This document shows, piece by piece, positions 1 to 14,174 of a stretch of 64,000 bases of DNA; the first letter of the stretch is position 1, and each line of letters begins with the position of its first letter. Location: NCBI RefSeq assembly GCF_021155775.2, contig NC_060234.1, positions 30,129,026-30,193,025 of the forward strand, given 5' to 3'. A program made the translations under genes and the position numbers. The notes under the pieces are model-generated. The model did no database searches and had not been told where the DNA came from. It saw nothing but the letters and a program-made list of their open reading frames with translations. This stretch comes from Neodiprion pinetum (lineage: Eukaryota; Arthropoda; Insecta; Hymenoptera; Diprionidae).

Positions 1-3000
1 ACGAAGGGTTCGAGGCTGGGAGGCGTCGTGATACGGGGATGAAAAAAAAAGTGAGCTAGGGTCGATCGCGAGGGCGGAGATCGCTCGGAGATGACGCGGA
101 TTCCAATACCTGGTTGCCCCTGCAGAGGGATAAGTCGGTGAGAGTCAACAGGAACGAACGTTGAACGGAATCTTTTCAATTTATGGGTGAGGCGGGTAGA
201 CGGAGCTTCGACTCGAATTCCGGATATCCCAGCCACGGCGTCAAACCGCCTTCGGCGGCGGTAGTTGATGCCGGTGCTAAGCCGACATCCGCTGGACCTG
301 CCCGAAACGGTCCGAACCCTCATTACTAATAGAGTAGTTCGACACGTGTCCGCAAATTACAACCTAATCACATTTGGCTACACTAATCGGAGGTCTCGTG
401 CGCCCTTTGACTCCTTCCGCGACCACGAGAGGTCAAAGATAGTCCGAATCCACTTCCAGAATTTCGTCCCTCCCCCTCCCCCTCCCCCGCCAAACGCCCC
501 TCGGTCATCTGCCAAGGCGAACGGTCAACTACTCGGCTCTTCCCAGGGCTCTGCTCGATAGTGATTTCCATTCGCACGGGCATGCAGCGCGCCCGGTTCA
601 TTGCCAGTCTTGGACTCCCTTGAGGGGTAGTTTACCCACCTGCCAAATGTACTGCGTCGAGTGAGGCGGGTTAAGTTCCGATGGCCGGGTCGTAACCGCC
701 GAGTTACTAATTGTAAGTGCCAACTGCCCGATGATTCCTATACCTTAGAGTGGCTTCGAGTCAAAACTTGCCACGCCATGCCACGCCATGCCGGGTTCTA
801 ACAGCGGTTCTCAATTTTCATCTTAATTTCACGTCGCGTCGCTTTCCCGCTCCCCTCGGACAACTTAACGAAATTATTTTAGGTCGTGCGGGTAATTAGC
901 CTTCTGGACTCCCTTGCCTGCGGGACAGGGTTGACGAACCATATTCTCCCGCATTGATATGCGGCGAGGAGCTCGTTTACTTCTCCTTTACAGCCTCTCG
1001 GCAAAACTTAGCTTCGATTAAGGCACAGGGTCACGCGGATCCGTGCTGATCCTGGCTTTTAAATTTAAAGCTCGACGCTTGGGCGAAAAGTTTATTGAAA
1101 GATATACAACCGAACACGGCCAACGGAATTTGCTGATCTTTTCACAATCATAAGCAGCATCGTTTCGCTGTAAATTTTTTATACTGTTTATGTGAAACTC
1201 GTTTGAGCGCTGTGGCAAAATCGTGAAATGCATTTAGAAAGTACTTCCTGATTGCCGGGGCTTCGACTTATCTGAACGATTCGATTATTGTTCACATAAT
1301 TTTCTTCGTTCTTCTTGTAGATTTGAAATCGTCAGTACCGAGCTTTACCCAATACTCTCGATTTGTGCTGACGGTATACCGACGTACCGGTAATAAAGTT
1401 GAAAGATCAAGCTTCGAAAACTTCTTTGAAATGTCCTTCACATTAATTACGATTCTAAAACATGAATACTGTAGCAAAACAGAAAGTCGTTTAATTAAGT
1501 TGGAGGCGGATGGCGATGGGAATTAACGGAGTGAGTTAAATATTTCTCGACGAATCTTGTACCAATTTTAAAGAAATTTGAAAATAAAAAACACGTCTTT
1601 GAAATTGTCCGGGATTAGTTCGTAACACGTTCGTAACGATAGTGTGAAAGTTATGCTTTGGTAAAATTACCGGATATTTTTCTTGTTCCAGGCAACGGAA
1701 TAAATATCGAACGAGAGGAGAAAAGGAAGATGGAAAAAAAAAAAAAAACTCACGCGTGACAATAATGCAGAGCTGCTGGATTCGTAAATTTTGCCGTGCA
1801 GGTATACAAGTATAAGCTGCATTGCGGAGGAATTTCTTATATGAGATTTCCGCAATATGGGCGTTGCGCGAGTAGGTAGGTATATCCCTATGTATACGTA
1901 TATAATACACGTATGCGTTACATATACGCCGGCCGGTACGAGGGGACGACACCTGACTCGAAACGTAGGTAAGTATAACCAACTACGCCAATTTCCGGGG
2001 GCTTTCAATGATTTCAGTGCAACGGGACAACAAAACCTTAAGTCGCGTACAATTTGCCAAGTCCGAAAGCTGAATTAATTGGGCTGCGTATAGCTACTCG
2101 TTACGCGAGGATAGGGTGCATGACGACCGTTTCGTTTCTACGAAACGTGACTTTGTTATAATTTACGACAAGAGACTCCGGCGATCTTATAACCCCTTAA
2201 TCCTCTGCTGCTCCGCATATTTTACCTTTCAGCATTGGTACGACTTGTTTCTTGCTAAAAATCATACCGATATTCTAACTATTTCTCTATTTATTAGTAC
2301 TTCTCTTACCATGCTGCTGAATTCGCATTCCGTAAATAGTTAGGTTTCCAACATGATTATTAAGGAATTTTAGAACCATTTCACCAGCTTCGCGTTCAAT
2401 AGTTTAAAAATTCGTAGCGATGATCTACATTTGGAGTTCTAAAGTTTGCAATATCTGCGAATTATTAATTGAATACATTCTGAATTAAGCTCGCGCTGCT
2501 CTGCAGTAAATTTTATGGATTATTCAGCTTTACTAAATTGTTCAAGCACCCTGTTTTCTGGGATGCGTGTTTTGTATGATGCTGAATAAATTAAAATTCA
2601 CTCTTAAATACACGTTTTGCAAGTTGCAATTGTTTTACCACCGTTTCACTGCAATAAATGCCGTAACAGAATTTCGTCAACACAAAAGTAGCAAAAATTT
2701 TATTCAAAACCATTTGAATGCGAATTGAACCAGCTATAATAAATAAATTCCATCATAATTGAAATAATTTAACTTTTACTGAAAAAAATGCAAATGTAAA
2801 TGTGAGACTGAATTTTTCACCAAGTCTCTCACACGAGAGTCTGACTCGCAGAACTCGGTATGCTACGAAGCCACTGTTCCGTGTGAAAAAGAGAAAAAAA
2901 AAAAAAAAGAAGGGTGAAAAACAAAGGAATCAACTCGTGTGTTTTTAAAATATAAAATATGATTTATCGCGCAGGTTTTGTTGCGACCCACAGCAGAATT

Positions 3001-4899
3001 TAGCAATCTACAGAATAACCTCTCGACGCGAAATTTTCCACCGTTCGCGATTACCGTTGAGCAAGAATCGTAGGAAAACTTTTCAACGATATATATGTGT
3101 AGGTGCCGTTATCAGTGAATTAGTCACTGCGTCTCGAAGATAACTTCAGAGTGCTGCGCGTACCGGATAACACTTCAGGATAACGAGTATCGTGCAATAC
3201 GAGTATACAAGTACGTACCCGGCTAGAACTGAAGTTGCGCTCCAACATTTACGCAAATTATCAGTTCAACATTGCACGAAATTCGCATGCAGGTGCAAGC
3301 ATGCATTAAGATCCCGTTAGAAATCAATTCGCCTGTGTTAAAATTCACGAGCGCATATATAGAATTAGTTCTATCGGAGTTCGCGGGGTACGACAGAATA
3401 ACTTTTCAAGGGTGAAATTGCCCGGTGATACGAGAAATTATTTCATTGGGAGAATCGAAGGCCAAACTTTTCCCGTTGGAAGCTATTAGCTGGGTAACGG
3501 TGCGAACGCTTAGGCAGGCTAAACGTTCCAAAGGTGCAAGTTGAATGTAATAATTGCAAGGACATCAGACGCGGAAGCAGAGGAAACAATGAACGCGATT
3601 TTCTTCCGTTGTTCCGTACACATCGCTTAGTTCGCATCTTCTTTAATCAGCTCTCCCACGAAGAACCAACAGATTCACCGATACAGGCTAGTCTGAAGTT
3701 ATGGGTTACACCCGTCAAAGACTCGAGCGAAGCTCCCTCATGGTTCGAGAAGTCTATTGACGAGAAAATTCTTTCTGTCATACTCTTCATCGTCCGTTGT
3801 GTTTTTCCAGCAAGCCGTTTGTCTGTTATTCCGTTCAACTCAGCTGTGTGACGAACCGATAAATAGCGATGTCAGTCCTCGAAAAAAGATCCAGGGAAGG
3901 AGCGAAAAGAGACGGGACGTGAAAAGAGGTGAACAATCTATCAGGAGGAACTAATGAATGTACAAAATAAATCCACCCGCTCCCAGTGAGAACCGTTGGT
4001 GAATTTTGGGTTTCATATATCAAAGCCTTGTTGCCTTGTACTCGCGAGGGCCGTTTTAAACTGAAAAAAAGATTGCTTTCAAATTGCGCGAGCTCTTTCA
4101 CCTCTATTTCACCTGAAATATATCCCTTGTCGATATGAGGGGGGGAAAAAAAATAAGTGGAAAGAATAGGAAAAAGAAAAATTGCGAATAAAAGAGAAGA
4201 AAGAACGAAAGAAAAATAAATAAATAAATATCCCGCGAGCCTTGAGGATTTTCCTGTTCACCCGGAGCAAGGAAGACTTCGAGCTTGCGAGCTTAAAGCA
4301 GATTACAAGCAGGCATTACCGTTATGCGAATTATCAGGTCAGTTTAGGAAGGTACCCGGCTTACACGTGCGATCCTTATTACCTGTAAGACGGCTCTCAA
4401 AGTGGCCAAAAATTTCCAACAGTGAAAGATAAAAGAAGTACTGCAATAAGAATTCAAGAGAAAAAGTAAAGAGGGGCCGTACAATTCGGATCGGCGGTCC
4501 TGCTCGAATTAATTAGCAAATTGCTGGGCCGTTATACAGCAAGACAAGGAAGCTAGAATATCGCGATAGACCGACGAGCTCCGGGAGATTTCATCGAACG
4601 GGAAAAATAGGAGTAAAGAAATGAAATAAAATGATGGTAGAGAGGACAGCTTGGTCTGGCTCTTGAATCGCGATCAGAGTGAATCGCGGCTAGAGCGCCC
4701 ACGGATCTCGGAGCATCGTGCATATCGATTGGTAGATATGTACGGACGAGTGGTGATTGCGCACTTCTGCATCGTATTGGTAGGTATAAAGGCATATATC
4801 GTACATAGTACACGTACCTACGTAGATACGTACGTACGTACATACACATATATCCGCACGGTAAAAGACGTCGGGATTCACGTTCGAGTGCCTTTGCAA
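1..4899. other. gene-free stretch, no recognised gene
   Basis: No open frame here resembles a known protein and none is long enough to stand out from chance. The first kilobase is richer in G+C and CpG; 2.4 to 3.0 kb is AT-rich. Visible simple sequence: a tandem pair of the 10-mer CCACGCCATG near 775-790, an A-run at about 1735-1748, another at 2895-2908, a TAAA run near 4215-4230, and a TACGTA-rich patch around 4800-4860. No promoter or RNA gene could be supported. Confidence 0.6.
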
Positions 4900-7800
4900 C
4901 CATTTAAAGGTTTCGCGGGTAGTAGAAAAGTCGCGGGGGCGTAAGAACCGAGGCGACGCGGCGCCCTTCGCGTCGATCGTTTCCTCGATTCGTTGACACA
5001 GCAGCTTCGCGGGCGTTTAGTTCGACGTCAGGATAGATTCCGACGGAAGACCGGAGGCTCCACTCTTTTTCTGCCGGCTGCAGTGCCGGAGGTGGCGTCG
5101 AAACAGGAAGCGCGAAGAATTCCCGAGGGTGCGAGCCTCCGGCTAACCGGATGCTCTCGTTTTCGCACCGAAATTCCGCTTCGATTCTAAACTCCTGCCT
5201 TCCCGGCTACGGGGCTACACCCTGTAGGGCTGGCCCCATAACTTTCTTAAACATGTTTACGCCCGCTCCCGCGCTGGTTGTTTCCGGCTTATCTCCTCGC
5301 CGCCGTCTAGCTGCGGATGGTCTACGACCCGCAAGCCAGCCCAGCAAATCGTCAGGCCGCCCCCAAAGAGGGAATCGAGAAACGCTACCACCGCGTCCAA
5401 TTAATGGGGGGGGGGGGGGGGGGGGCTCTCCGTTCAGCGCCGGAGTTCCGGAACGATCGATCCACCTTGTGCGAGCTTTTACATATCAGCTGTTTCTATG
5501 TATATACCTACCTGTATACATCTCGCGGTGTGATTACGCCTTCCGAGTCTTATATACCGCGGATGCAGGCCAGACGCGTACACCTCCGCAGAGAAATACC
5601 GTGGGTGAAGTCAAGGCTCCCGAAACCATCTTCAATGGAGATCTATAGCTGTTGCGAGATCAACGACGCTCAGGACTAGAAGGAGGAGGACGAGGACGAA
5701 GGCGGCGAGGTAACAGCATCAGAGTTCGAGTCAAGTACGCGACGTCGAAGTCGAGGGGTCGCGCAGGGCGCAGTCGTGGTTAGTTACCAGTTGCCATGCT
5801 TGATCTGTAAGGGTGTCGAGTACCGCGGCGGCGGGGTCGAAGAAGGTTTAAGAGAGCGGGCCGAAGGGCGAGGGCGAGGGAGAGAAAGAAGGAGAGGCAT
5901 CGCCGAGGATGAGGTAAATAAACTACGGCGTTACAAAACGGCCCAATTCGGTGACAGTGAATTTCACCCGGGTCTCCGGACTACTGGGGCATCCTCCGGC
6001 ATCCCTGTTGGGGACACGTGGTAATTTCGTTCAGTGGATGGGCGGGATCCGGGCGTCGTTGAGAAAAAGGTGCGGAACTGCCGACGGCTCGTCATTTCTG
6101 ACGCGGTGGTCGTAGTCTCTGTCAATCTGTCCGAGCTTTCGTTACTAACCGATATTCTCTCGTAGCCCCCGGCACTTCCTTACCAACCTTTCTCAGCCGT
6201 CTCGATATATTTCACTTACCGACACCCTCGATCAACCGGAACTAGCACCGTCAGATTGAAATTGGATGATTCGCCGAGACGAGGATTAGAGCAGATCATT
6301 CGCGTTCTTTACAACGGCTTTCTCACAGCTGTCGTCCACTAGCTTTGATCGTTGTTTTAAGCTGTGGTTGTCTGCATTTGAAGAATCAATTTCTATCGAA
6401 AGCTTGAATTTTTATACATTCGTCCCGATTCTCACCGTGAGGTGCTGAATTATGTATCCTTGCAATCAATAGCCTGATGCGGAATATGAGATGAACGCAA
6501 AGAGGCCGCCTGGAAACCAGAAAGGACATCAAGTTGCACAGAACGACGTCGCTGCAAATCCGGAAAGCCGATTGATTTTCCGTTTCCTCCAATCCACCGA
6601 CACGTACATTCTAAATCCCTTATCACATTTCACTTCTAGCACTGCACACGTCGGTTCGCGGTGACGTTAATGCGTTGAGCGAATAAGCCACCGTCTGATT
6701 AACAACAAACTGTACCACAGTCAAATGCGGGTCCGAAATTTCCATACCCATACCCATAATTAAAGTGACTATTTCTCGAGATGGCACAGGGGCTTAAGTT
6801 GCTGCGCGCCTGGTGATATGAATGGAATTGAAAAATTCAAGAGCGAAGCGCGGAAGCGCGTTTCTACAGAAAAAATGAAAAATCCCGATGGCACATTCTT
6901 TTCAGCGTAGGTACTCAGGGTGCATTGTCGCAGTAAAAGATCAGCTAATACAATTAGCGAGCTTAAAGCGGGGCGGCCATTCTTGTCTGGGATGCAAGAC
7001 ATGTTATACAGGCTGTGCTTTTTTTATTTTTCGTCGGAGTTACGAGGAAATATTGTGTACCAGGGAAAGGGGGATGATAATACCTTACAGATTCAATAAG
7101 AAAATGCTGACCACGTTTCGACGAAGAAGACGGGCGTCCGCCAGGAGAGCGTGAGCTGTCATAATACAGCGGTTCGAAATGCGATACTGCACGGAAACGG
7201 GTCAGCGAGCAATCTTTAAAAATTTTAGATTCAAAGGTACCCTCGGAGATGACAAAGACGACGGCAAGGGTATGGGCTCATTATCCGGTAGGGAGGGGAA
7301 AAAGAAAGAAAGAAATTTCTCATCGACCCAATATCCACAGCACGCATCAGTTACTCCCGCGTTGAATCCACAGAGGGTGATAATATGAGTAGCTATAAGA
7401 AGGCTGCACGATTTCTCGTCTGCGATCGGGCTCCGAAAGTCGAAAAAGTGGATTCACGCGTGCCTCGGATCATATGCCACTTCCTCGCGCTTATCCGGCC
7501 ACCTGGAGTTCGAGTCTCTCGCCCTCGGAATCATCCGGCAACATCAGAGTTTCCTCTCCTGCGCAGTTTCTTCCGAAACGATCTCTCCCCCAGTCCCGTT
7601 CCTCCGCCCGTTCCTTCACCCCCCTATTTCCCCGTCCCGTCCCTCGACGCCTGGTTCGCACCCCCTTCCCGTTGTTGAGCTCTGTAGCCGAAGGATCGCG
7701 GGGCGACACGAAACTTCGCTTAGACGACAAAAAATTAAATCAAACTTCAGACATTTTCTGACCGGCTCGCAGCTTTGAGCTCTCTTGCCGCGACCCTTGA

Positions 7801-8880
7801 TCGGTTGGAATATAATTTATGGTGCTTTATAGAGCTCGGGAGCACAGCGGAGAACAAAGGACGTGCTTGTAAGGGCGAGTGTGGTTTTATTGTCGCGAAT
7901 CGGGCGATCTTCGATTCGTTTACTCGTTAGAACCTTCGCTCGATCCGCACACCTCGGGGATAAAGGTCTTGGGTGAAACCGCTCGGTCACTCGTCCCCGG
8001 GGGGCAAAGGGCCGTGCGTCGTCAAGTTTATCCGTAGCGCTAAAAATGTCGGCAGGAAAACTTGTCGATTACTCGTTCGCCGTTCCAGGGTTTATCCCTT
8101 GATTAGAAATCCGGCACCAGATATCAGTCATCCGCAGGGGATTCCGAGATAATCCGCAAGTTCAATGTCGTTGTATCGGTAGTCGGAACGCGTTCGTCTG
8201 CCCGTCGACACCCTTGATTCATCGTCTACGATCCTAGAATGAGACAACTGCTCCTCCCGCAGGATGTGGATTATATGCGCAACGAGGCTGACGAGCGATT
8301 GACTTAGCTAAGCGCAGAGCGTAGTTATTGAGCACTCGATTTACAGATACAGATATACGGAAGCTGCGCGAGGAAGGTTGTTCAAAGAGACGGAACGCCG
8401 AGTCTGCAGGCGGGGGTGGCTGAAGCGTTGGCCAACCATTTGAAATAGAACGCTGATATTTGCGGTGCACTATAAATTTACTGTGAAATACGAGCCACCG
8501 TATCGAAGACCCGGCGATATGTCGCAGATACTCATCGATGCATTAACGTTGCCGGAAATCTTTTCAGGCGTATGAAATATACCCCGCAATCTATGTTCAC
8601 CTTCACCCTTGTCATTCACTCGTGGTAATTATATTGCACGATCGAGCCGAATTAACGTAATGCGGGCACAAAAGAGCAGCTGGGAGTGATAGAAGGGAAT
8701 GGAATGAGAAAACAAAAAAAACTAAAAAGTAATATTGAAGTACCGATCGAACTGCTTAAGACTTCGAGAAGCCCGGAGCAAATAGACAATTCGAGTATCT
8801 TTTCTCTTCCACAGCTGTGTAAGCTTTAACCTAAAATATTGTCTTTATGGAATATTGCGTGGAATTAGTTTGCTTCGCTT
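4900..8880. other. GC/CpG-rich gene-free stretch
   Basis: The first 1.2 kb is visibly richer in G+C and CpG than its surroundings, with purine tracts at about 5675-5705 and 5865-5895. Short overlapping open frames on both strands are what GC-rich DNA gives by chance. A reasonable 5' splice donor on the minus strand (GTAAGT) lies near 6215, but no convincing acceptor or reading frame accompanies it. CpG-rich patches in insects can mark promoters, but no TATA box, initiator and exon set could be assembled here. Confidence 0.45.
5406..5425 (+). repeat. poly-G run, 20 nt
   Basis: Twenty uninterrupted G residues inside the GC-rich patch. Long G runs are able to form G-quadruplexes and are prone to length error in sequencing, so the exact length is uncertain. 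Confidence 0.9.
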
Positions 8881-8989
8881 ACCTGTAAACGGCGTTAGCT
8901 TGTGTCTGCATCATATATAATACATTAGGGTGTTTCGTGAAAAAATAATTAGCGATTTTTCACTGTGGCTCTTTCTAAAATGTTTGGTC

Positions 8990-9040
8990 AAAAGAAAGAT
9001 TCTGTCAAAAGATGAGCGTTCTACGTTATGTGGAAGATCG
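8990..9040 (+). repeat. foldback A, left high-identity arm
   Basis: Left copy of the best-conserved inverted repeat of foldback MITE A. Its partner is at 9418-9468, with one visible mismatch in about 51 bases. It can pair to form a long stem in single-stranded DNA or RNA. Confidence 0.9.
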
Positions 9041-9417
9041 CGCTCGTTCGATTTTTCCCTTTTTTCACATATTTTTGAATCAGTGAATAAACGCGTTGTA
9101 GCACTTCAATTATTATTTCTTTCCTGATACTTATATTCAAGCCGAACATCACGATTCATAACACAGCAACATATCATCCGAGAATCTTATTCTTCTAAAT
9201 TAAAAGTTCATCTTAAATTATAACTATTTTACGAGATTGAATGAATAATGAAAAGACCGTCATGATAGATTTCTCAAGCATTAACTGAAGATTTAATATT
9301 ACAAGTGTGGATCTTCTTTGTATTCTAAATTGATGTTATGTAAGCAATAAAAAATAATGTTTCACGATACCTGATGAATTCAGAAAAAATATAAAAAAAT
9401 GAGTAATCAACTGAGCA

Positions 9418-9468
9418 CGATCTTCCACATAACGTAGAACGCTCATCTTTTGATAGAATCTTTCTTTT
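9418..9468 (-). repeat. foldback A, right high-identity arm
   Basis: Right copy of the inverted repeat in foldback MITE A, the reverse complement of 8990-9040. The much lower identity of the outer and innermost parts of the arms suggests uneven decay or gene conversion of this segment. Confidence 0.9.
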
Positions 9469-10457
9469 CATCTAAGCCAACTTTTTAAAGGGTGTCACTG
9501 TGGAAAAACCAAAAATTTTTTTCTTCTATAACTTCCTAATATACATATAATATACGAGTAATTCATAGGTCTGACCTACCGATTCATTTTTGTCGCCAAT
9601 TGACAATTTACTACAAACCACGAATCGAATTTCACCAATATACCTATAATTATAGTTGGAAGTTCCAGTTCGCGAAATTTCACAGAAGTTTCACCACCAC
9701 CAGTTATTGAGGTTAAAATCAGTGATATTTTTTATTTCCTTCAAATTTTGCTTTTCGTAACTGGCGTAGTTATTAAGATATAAATATTCATACGCCGTCG
9801 CGATGGGGGCAGTTTCACCCTTTGAAATTTGTTGAAACGGTCCAACCGTGCAACCGTCACACCTTCATACATGCGTTATACATATATAATACACCGAATT
9901 TGTACCGGACTATAATTTTTTGGATAACGCTACGTGTATATGTATAGTGTTTACTGTGCATTACACGCAAGCTAGGCAGTCGTTCCAGCGTGTAAATGGT
10001 ACATACGTCAGGGTAAATATGTACATAAATAAGATACATAGGTGAGGTTAAATTTTCCCGCTTTTCTCTTCGGGGAAGATAGAGAGGAGGGCTAAAAGTG
10101 TCGATGGTGGGGTCGACGGAAGTATTCGGCGGTAAATTCATCACCTCCTCCCCTCCCCCCTCCCCCTTTTCATCCCCCTTCATTGGTTGTCCCCCTTATG
10201 TTGATTCCATTTGATTGCACATTGATTGCGATTCCATTATGCCTACGCGCAGTCGCGACTCCTTGACGAAGTATTGTGATTCCGGGTAACCGCATGAAAA
10301 GCGTTCGGATGAAATTTCTCTTTGACAAATTTAATCTCTTTCGTCGTCGGCGACGTCGCTGCTACGACGTTCGTCACGAACCTCACCCCTCCAGGTGCCC
10401 GGAGCCGAGGACATCGACCACCACCGACTCGAGGACGGTCACCTATGGATCACCAGA

Positions 10458-10494
10458 GGGAGAGAGAGAGTGAGAGAGAGAGAGAGAGAGAGAC
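10458..10494 (+). repeat. (GA)n microsatellite
   Basis: Alternating AG dinucleotides with one T interruption. Open frames across it are repeat artefacts. Confidence 0.9.
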
Positions 10495-13400
10495 AGAGGA
10501 GAGGCGAACCCTGGAGGCCTCGGAGAGCGAAGGAGAAGGTAGAAGCGTTGGAGTTGTGTATAAAAGTGTGGAGAAGAAATCGGAGAAAGAGCCGCGGGAG
10601 GAAGAAAGATAGAAGATTTTCTATAAAAGGTTGAAAAATGAGGAACCAGAGTTATTGAATATCAAAGTTTAGAAATTCCGCAGTGCCAGCGAAGTTCACT
10701 CGAAAACATAACTTATATAAGTAACTTCGGACTAGCTTAGGGAAAAAGCACACGGGTGTAAGGAAGCAAGGGACGCGAGCTGCTCATTCATCTCGTCAAG
10801 ACGGAAGTTAGGCTAGCTGAAGGCAAACTTTGGGCAGAGTCCAACTTGCTAAAAGGAAGAAGTATTTCGAAAAACATATACTCTTAGTGCGGGAAATAAT
10901 GCTATAAGACGGTTTGTGTGCACGCGTCCAATATGTGCACGCTGCATTACGTAGGTATACGTGCACGGATACGCTCTTTTAGATGGAAAAGAAAAAAACC
11001 ACGCCGAGCGGGCGGCTCGGAAAAATTACTGGACAAGTTTCTCCCCGCGAAAAACATGCCTCCTGTCATGTTTTTCATGCTCTCGCACACATCATACATA
11101 TAAAATGGAGATTGACGGCGCAGTCAACCCCACGGTTCTGCTTATATACACCCGCACATGTAGATTTAGCGCCGGTAGAGCAGGTGTATTACGGGTATAA
11201 CGGGTATAACGTATACCGTACGCGTAGGTGTGAAAGTACGTATACTTGGAGATAGGAGGGAAAAAAAATACAGTTTTACCGACAGGTCGTTGGATTACGT
11301 ATGGCATTCAAATGGGAAGCGCCATTGCTAAACCAAAACCAATACAAATCGTCCGTGTTCTACGTATACGGCACGGGCTGGACGTGCGTACGTGCATATC
11401 TACGTACGGACGTGTATACGCACTGCCTGCCCCTCTATTCAAATATATCACTCAGCATCGCCATCGAGCGAATGGGCGAGCGTACGAGCGAGTGAACGAG
11501 CGAACGAAGTAGCCCCCATTAAAAGATGTATGGGATCGTAAAAAGGGTGAAAATTCGGGACGATTAGTAGAAGAAGTGGCTGGTACCGGTGACCGTTTCG
11601 TTGGGGATATGTGCGGATGAGTCGCGTCGTAAGGTCGCAAGTCCCCGGGGATAATCCGGGAAAATTATATCCCGGTGTGTATCTCTGCACGTAGGGTAGG
11701 TTTAACGCGGCGCTGACGAATGTATAATTAATCGAATGAAAACGTCGAAACGGCAACGATCCGCTGACGATCGGCGAAATAACAGCAAATTTTACCCCGT
11801 CGCCAAATTTGTGTAAAACCCATTGATTCTTGGTTAAATTTCTGCACGATTTACGTAATCCGAACGATTGACGTCTACACGTGTTTCGCATATTCAGCTT
11901 GTAAAACTTTTGTTCAACAGCATGTTCGACGAATCGAAACGGACGAAACGGGGCGCAGCTCACATGCACAAAGGTATATAAATTTGCGGATAAATACGTG
12001 GGACAGCCAGTTAATGCGAGCAAGCCCTCCTCGCATCCCCTCCGCCCAACTTGCCTACCATCTGAATCAATACCTACTTGTTTACTGGACCGTTGCCAGC
12101 AGGAATTCACTGAGCAGATATCCTATCCTAATTAATTCCATCTTTTTCCGGCACATATACGTGATAAATTCAACGATTGTCGTTAGCAAATGTCCGTTTA
12201 AGACTGCGTTCACACTCCGTGTGTCTGCCCCATTCATATTTCTATCGTCAGGCTCAAAGGTAGACCTCCGTATCCTGCGTCCGATGAATCACCCTGGATG
12301 AATACAGCATAGGTTAACCGTAAATTACGGCTAAAATAACGACGAGAATTACCTGTAAAATATTTGTCCAACGAATTGAACCGCCGTCGTCAAATTAACA
12401 ACGCTGTCGTTGACAGGCCTGCAATTACATTTTGGACCGTACGATCACTTTCACGAGCCACCGGTTACCCGACGTACTATTCAGGCTCGCAAAATTACAG
12501 CATGTTATGTTACGATTTTATCCTTCTGTGAGTGTATCCAATCTTTTGAAATTCGCAATGTCAAGTAAATTTTTTTCGCTTCGAACTTTGATTGCTGAAT
12601 ATTGTACAGGACGAAGCCGTTCAGCTCGGTGTCGCGGTACGATTACAATGCAAACTTCACCGTGCAAAATGTTGATATTTCCGAAAAAAAAAACGCTGGC
12701 AAAAGTTACACTCGGAGTCACGAAAGTCGCAGATGTATTCCGTCCGACACAATTTCCGTTAACTACACGGACAATCGGTGTAGATGATCGTCATTAGGTT
12801 CGAATGGTAGATAACAAATTTCAGGACAAAATCTGCAACTGTGTCAACGTTGATACGTCCGTAGTGGTAGCATTCAGGTTTATGTGGGCATTACCATTGA
12901 GGTTGGTTGCGCGGTCAACAATTACATTATCGCATGTTAAAACTGTAATCTAATACCCACCGCTGCTATTATCATCGGGGTTGTAAACTTAATAGAGAAA
13001 GGTTTACTGCATATTCACGACCCGTTTTACAGCCGCCCAAGTATTATTGACACCAGTGTCTAGTTTACTGCATGGTTTTTGGGATTTGCGAGTTTCCCTC
13101 AATCACTATTCTTCCCAGCGCTATAGTCGAGGGCTAGAATATGTGCGTGCACGCCTATAAGTGCATTATGGCTGGAAATTGCGAAAGATAAAATTATCGC
13201 ATGCGCTTCATTTCAATGGAAAACACAAACAAACGCGATGGCTTCTGCAAACTTTCAGAAGCCGTTTTAATTACGGGGTGCCGCTGATCTACAACGTTCT
13301 CGTAAATTCCTCAGCACGTGTGTACATTTCTGTGCGAAGGTATAAATAATAGAGGTACAAAACGCTCGTTTTATCGCTTGATTCGCAACAGCACGGAAGT

Positions 13401-14174
13401 ACAAGTTATATAGGGGTGATTATTCTCGACTGAAGTGCGCCGCTGAAGTTACTCGACGAATCTCGTTCCCGCTGCAACTAAAAGAATTTGGAAAGTAACG
13501 TGTAGCTCGTATTGAAAGAAAAAGCGGGCGTGTTCTTGTATCCGCGATGCAAGATCGAGCACGGAGAATTGGTGTTCTTTCGAAATTTTTCGAAACTGCC
13601 CGAGTTTCAAGTTTCTGCAACGAAACTTTGTATGATTTTTACACTCTAGCAAGCTTTGCGCGAAGTAGAATTGCCGTGGGTCGGTGTGTTCTATTGTCGA
13701 GCCACGGTATTGGCATCGCGAGCGAATCGCGAACTACTTTCGTGCCAAGATTCAACTTAACGTTTAAACGTAAAGAAAGGAATAAGAACCATATGCTCTA
13801 TAAATAATCAGGCAAGAAACCTTACCCGCGGGACGCGGTGCATTCCATTTTCCGTTCAAATTACACACCGTTGAACGTATTTATCCTGCGCCGACAATGA
13901 GACACACACATATAGATGCGTTCCTAGATAGACCCTAGGTTCGTCTGAGCACACAACTAGGCGGTGTGTACATAACAAGTGACGCGGTGAGCCCCGTCGG
14001 GCTGAATGTTTCCGGTATAGTGGAAGATGATATTAATTCCCCACGTTACAGCGCCTAGGTAAGCATTTGAATTTGTCATTCGTCAGACTTTGTGCAAACT
14101 GAGAGAGCTCTCCCGTTGCCAGGCACAAAACACAAGTCATCCGCGTGAATTCGTGCCACGGATATAACGGACTC

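Larger units (their letters stand above)
8922..9542. mobile_element. foldback MITE A, near-complete palindrome
   Basis: The two halves are reverse complements. The best-preserved arms, 8990-9040 and 9418-9468, match at about 50 of 51 positions. Weaker complementarity continues outward to both ends and inward to about 9085 and 9380. The right end, read inward on the minus strand, begins TATTAGGAAG and soon reaches an A-run followed by a T-run; the left end of foldback element B at 48.5 kb begins TATTAGGGTG and shows the same A-run/T-run layout. The ends abut TA dinucleotides, compatible with a TA target site as in Tc1/mariner-type MITEs. No transposase frame is present, so the element would be non-autonomous. 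The open frames inside are by-products of the palindrome. Confidence 0.8.

Noticed and set aside
10554..10632. Two TATAAAA strings on the plus strand
   Set aside because: Both lie in purine-rich DNA without initiator or recognisable downstream exon.
11448..12110. Minus-strand frame of 220 codons
   Set aside because: Composition looks random, no motif, and other frames overlap it. Expected as a rare chance frame in 64 kb of moderate GC DNA.
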